Positions 5,227-8,011 of a stretch of DNA of 8,011 nucleotides are shown piece after piece (position 1 is the stretch's first letter; each line of letters opens with the position of its first letter). Made by a program: the position numbers and the translations under genes. This DNA comes from Gemmatimonadota bacterium (GTDB lineage: Bacteria; Gemmatimonadota; Gemmatimonadetes; Longimicrobiales; Gaopeijiaceae), in contig JAUQOX010000130.1 in NCBI GenBank assembly GCA_030550695.1, positions 1 through 8,011 of the forward strand, read 5' to 3'. The notes beneath the pieces are model-generated. The model did no database searches, was not told where the DNA came from, and saw only the letters and a list, made by a program, of their open reading frames with translations.

Positions 5227-6387
5227 TCACGGCCGCACGGTGAGCAAGAACGGCTCGTTCCAGTCGGGCCAGCCCACGATGTCGCCCCGGAAACGGAGCC
5301 ACCACACCACCTGGTTGTAGGGGGCCCCGAACGAGGGAGGGGCGTCGGGGGGGATCATCACCACCCCCTTCCGCCTGAGCCCCCGCTCCGGCGAAAGGAC
5401 CAGGTTGGCCGCAAGGGCCTGCCGGTGCTCGAAGACGGTCCGGCGGTGGCGGGTCTGGTACTGGCCGTGGCCATGGACCACCCGCTCCTCGCACTCCAGG
5501 ATCACCTCCAACAGCCGGAGTTCCGTGCGCTTGTAGGGCCGAAGGGCCACATGGAACCGGATCTCCTCGCCCCTCCGGAGGTCGGTGGTATCCAGATGGA
5601 TGGCGGGCTCTCCCAGCTTTCCCCTCCCCAGCCTCCCCCAAGACCCCCGCACCAGAAGGACGAGCCCCCCAACCACCAGAAAGCCGAAGAGCCAGCGCTC
5701 CCCTTCCTGAAGGCTCCACCCCCGGCTGGCCCCCAGGACCAGGACCCCCACGAAGAACAGCCCGCTCAAGGTCAGCCACACTTCGGAAAGCCCCCGTTTG
5801 CGGGCTTCCAGCTCCTCCTTCTTCTGGGGCCGGGGCCCCAGGTCCACCCCCCGGGGCTCCCGGGCCCCCACGAGTTCCACCGGCAGGCGGGTCCGGACGT
5901 CGCCCCGGAGGAGGTAGCGGTCCAGACGTGCCTCCAGCTCCCACACCACCGAAAGGATCTTCCCCCGGTAGGACAGGGGCCCCCAGGGGGCCTCGAGGCG
6001 GAACGGATAGCTTCGCCGCGTTCCCTTGCGCCACTCGCCTTCCCCTTCCAGCCTCACCGACGCCCCCACGCCCCCGGTTCGGTTGCCCTTGCCTTCCGTG
6101 CGCCACCCCAGACGCACCTCCAGCTCCCGGAAGCTCACGTCCTCCAGCACCTCCACCTCCACCGTGCCCTCCACTTCGGCGCCCGCCACAAGGGTCAGGG
6201 CCGATTGCCGGTCGGTGGCCGCCCCTGCCCCTTCCCCGGTACCCGCCTCCACCTGTCCACCCGCCGGTCCGGTCTCCTCCAGAAAAGGCGAGGCCGCAGG
6301 CGGAGGGGGGGCCGGGGCCGCGCTCCCCGTCCCCTCCGGCCGCGAAAGGCGCAGCACCAGACGGACAGGCTCACCGCTTATCGGCAT
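5227..6387 (-). CDS. Membrane protein with two arrestin-like beta domains around a transmembrane hairpin
   Basis: A 386-residue protein I cannot assign to a named family. Three blocks are visible. Residues about 5-175 are beta-rich: a first strand EPVRLVLRLSR, a low-complexity Pro/Ala/Gly insert (17-60), then LVAGAEVEGTVEVEVLEDV and SYPFRLEAPWGPLSYRG (126-142), which resembles the arrestin N-domain pattern (FxF.lP..PxSf.G). Two hydrophobic helices follow at about 203-222 and 232-248, preceded by a charged stretch (RPQKKEELEARKRG). Residues 260-386 are again beta-rich, with PPDAPPSFGAPYNQVVWWL (346-364) in the matching place, suggesting an internal duplication. With both domains on the same side of a helical hairpin, a cytoplasmic location is my guess. 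The ATG at 6387 lies 6 bp after the symporter stop, and its GAGG ribosome site overlaps that stop (TGAGGCGCTATG), so coupled translation is likely. The arrestin-like assignment is by motif and periodicity only. Confidence 0.75.
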   Translation of the reverse strand: MPISGEPVRLVLRLSRPEGTGSAAPAPPPPAASPFLEETGPAGGQVEAGTGEGAGAATDRQSALTLVAGAEVEGTVEVEVLEDVSFRELEVRLGWRTEGKGNRTGGVGASVRLEGEGEWRKGTRRSYPFRLEAPWGPLSYRGKILSVVWELEARLDRYLLRGDVRTRLPVELVGAREPRGVDLGPRPQKKEELEARKRGLSEVWLTLSGLFFVGVLVLGASRGWSLQEGERWLFGFLVVGGLVLLVRGSWGRLGRGKLGEPAIHLDTTDLRRGEEIRFHVALRPYKRTELRLLEVILECEERVVHGHGQYQTRHRRTVFEHRQALAANLVLSPERGLRRKGVVMIPPDAPPSFGAPYNQVVWWLRFRGDIVGWPDWNEPFLLTVRP

Positions 6388-6393
6388 AGCGCC

Positions 6394-7917
6394 TCACCCG
6401 AGCCGGGCCTCGCCGCCGGCCGAAACGGACCCCGTTTCCCCCCGGACGAAACGCTCCACCTCACCGTAGATCCGCTCCAGCGTGGCGGGCGACGGAGGCC
6501 GCGTGCATCGAGACACCCCCAGGGTCACCAGGAAGTTGGCTGCCAACGACCACACCGCGCCGTGGACCCCCCAAGGGTGCGGCTCCACCACCAGGGTAAG
6601 GTACAAGACGCCGAGCCCCACCCCCAAGCCCCCCAGCACCCCCGCCCGGGTAAAAGGCCGCCGGACAGGGAAACACACCCCCACCACAGCCGGCAGCAGC
6701 TGAAGGGCTCCCGAGCCTGAAAGGGTGACCAGAATGACCAGAAAGGAGAAACTCTTCACCGACAGCAGGTAACCCACAGCCAGGAGCACCAGCACAAACC
6801 CCCGCCCTACCCGCAAGTAGTGGGCGTGGGAAGCCCCGGGGCGGATGGAACGTTCGTACAGATCCCGGGTCAGGACGGTCATGTTGGCGTGGAGGATGGA
6901 AGAGAGGGTGGACATGGCCGCCGCCGTGGCCCCGGCCAGGACGATCCCCGTGAGCCATGCCGGTGCAAACCGGAAAAGGAGTTCGGGGAACACCCGATCC
7001 GGGATGGCCAGGTCGGGCAGGACCACCGCCCCCCCCAGCCCCACCAGGGCCGCGGGAATATAGATGGTCATGAGGTAGAGGGGGGTGGTGGCCCCCAACC
7101 ACTTCACGATCCGGCCGTCGGAGGCGGTGAAAAACCGGATCATCATGTGGGGCTGGAGCACGATCCCGAAGGACAGGGCCACCCCCATCCCCACCCACAT
7201 CCCCGGCGTAAAGAACCCGTGGGGTCCGGGCAGCGTCAACAGGTCGGGTCTCTGGGCGGCCACGGTGCGCCAAAGCTCTCCGAACCCCCCGAACAGCCGA
7301 TGGGCCAGGTACAGGGCGCCCCCCCACAGGGCCACATACATCCAGATGCCCTGGATGGCGTCCGTCCAGTACACGGCCCTGACCCCCCCCACCATGAGGT
7401 ACCACGCCGTGATCCCCAAGAGGATGGCGGTGCCCACCTCGAAGGGGATCCGATCTCCCGAAGCCACGGCCACGATATAGCCCAACCCCTGCGCCTGGAC
7501 CTGAATGTAGAGGAGGGTAAAGAGCACCGACACCACGGCCACTGCCGCCCGCACGGCCTCGGACTCGTAGAAGTCCGCCAGCATATCGGCAGGGGTTACA
7601 TAGCCGAAACGCTTTCCCAGGGCCCAGATGCGGCTGCCCATCACGTAGGTGATGCCCCCCACCAGAACGGTCCAGGTGCCGGCGTCCCAGAACCCGATTC
7701 CGTGGGTGTAGTAGAAACCTCCTGAACCCAAGAAGGCGAAGGCCGAGTGGTAGGTGGCCACCACCGTAAGGTAGAGGATGGCGAAGCCGGCCTTGCGTCC
7801 GTAGAGGAGGAAGTCCTCCAGATCCACCTGCAGGCGGCGGCGGGCCAGCACCCCCAACAGAATGTTCAGCAGGAGGTAGAAAAATATGATGCCCGTGCTC
7901 ACCACCCAGGTTTCCAA
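6394..7917 (-). CDS. Sodium:solute symporter (SSS family, MctP/PanF-like)
   Basis: A 507-residue transporter with about thirteen hydrophobic helices, the usual size for the family; it would import an organic solute, probably a small carboxylate, with sodium. Recognisable elements are the first helix (5-24), the DFLLYGRKAG segment after it, the SSS signature around GGVRAVYWTDAIQG (177-190), QPHMMIRFFTASD (255-267) as in monocarboxylate/pantothenate carriers, and AMSTLSSILHAN (334-345), whose serines and threonine lie where the helix-8 sodium site sits. A hydrophilic tail follows the last helix (from about 470). The start is uncertain: TTG at 7917-7915 gives the expected N-terminus, with only a G-rich stretch as ribosome site, but the frame stays open to the window edge and could begin further upstream. 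The next gene starts 6 bp beyond its stop. Substrate cannot be fixed from sequence. Confidence 0.92.
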   Translation of the reverse strand: METWVVSTGIIFFYLLLNILLGVLARRRLQVDLEDFLLYGRKAGFAILYLTVVATYHSAFAFLGSGGFYYTHGIGFWDAGTWTVLVGGITYVMGSRIWALGKRFGYVTPADMLADFYESEAVRAAVAVVSVLFTLLYIQVQAQGLGYIVAVASGDRIPFEVGTAILLGITAWYLMVGGVRAVYWTDAIQGIWMYVALWGGALYLAHRLFGGFGELWRTVAAQRPDLLTLPGPHGFFTPGMWVGMGVALSFGIVLQPHMMIRFFTASDGRIVKWLGATTPLYLMTIYIPAALVGLGGAVVLPDLAIPDRVFPELLFRFAPAWLTGIVLAGATAAAMSTLSSILHANMTVLTRDLYERSIRPGASHAHYLRVGRGFVLVLLAVGYLLSVKSFSFLVILVTLSGSGALQLLPAVVGVCFPVRRPFTRAGVLGGLGVGLGVLYLTLVVEPHPWGVHGAVWSLAANFLVTLGVSRCTRPPSPATLERIYGEVERFVRGETGSVSAGGEARLG

Positions 7918-8011
7918 GGGACGCCCCCGCGCCGAGACGGAAAAGAGGAGGATGTGGGCGACAAAAAAAACGAGAGAACCCCTCAGAGCCGCCGTTTCAT
8001 GGACCAGACGA
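7918..8011 (-). other. Region upstream of the symporter; possible 3' end of another gene
   Basis: On the minus strand one frame ends ...VWSMKRRL with TGA at 7985-7983, which could be the tail of a small gene preceding the symporter. Many SSS genes follow a small DUF3311 gene, but eight codons cannot identify it. The symporter frame itself is also open through this stretch and would add a hydrophobic segment (GSLVFFVAHILLFSV). A run of eight A on the plus strand (7963-7970) lies between the two. Which reading is right cannot be decided here. Confidence 0.3.

Noticed and set aside
5425..6720. A 431-codon plus-strand frame opposite the arrestin-like and symporter genes
   Set aside because: It is a Pro/His/Gln-rich shadow that crosses the junction of two better-supported genes.

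Overview
The window is very GC-rich (estimated near 70% by eye), with bacterial genes using strongly GC-ending codons. It contains no rRNA, tRNA, transposase or CRISPR array. The gene set (low-specificity threonine aldolase, an SbtA-family transporter with a PII-like partner, a secreted M20 peptidase, an SSS-family symporter) suits a free-living, high-GC Gram-negative-type bacterium. I cannot fix the phylum. An Acidobacteriota-like or proteobacterial-like lineage is a guess from protein style, not a result.

Layout. Positions 1-139 (minus) hold the first 46 codons of a small exported protein with a strong Shine-Dalgarno. Positions 140-727 are non-coding. Within them, 340-644 carries a run of strong inverted repeats ending in a stem followed by six T on the plus strand, where no gene is read, so this is my best candidate for an unannotated structured RNA. 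Positions 728-1768 (minus) encode threonine aldolase. Positions 1769-2088 are a divergent spacer packed with palindromes, including one that resembles a REP element with a GTAG head, and a perfect 19-bp palindrome 60 bp before the next gene. Positions 2089-3365 (plus) are a tight two-gene operon: an SbtA/DUF897-type permease and a 97-residue PII-like protein. After a 166-bp spacer, 3532-5169 (plus) encodes an exported M20 metallopeptidase. Converging on it from the right is a minus-strand pair: an SSS sodium:solute symporter (7917-6394) followed after 6 bp by a membrane protein with two arrestin-like beta domains flanking a transmembrane hairpin (6387-5227).

How the genes relate. The permease and PII-like protein look like a transporter with its own nucleotide-sensing regulator, as in cyanobacterial SbtA-SbtB. 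The permease lacks the long cytosolic loop and several signature residues of the cyanobacterial protein, so bicarbonate as the substrate is only inferred. The symporter and arrestin-like protein appear translationally coupled, with the Shine-Dalgarno of the second overlapping the stop codon of the first. This suggests the arrestin-like protein works with the transporter. That pairing is the most interesting candidate for an undescribed system here.
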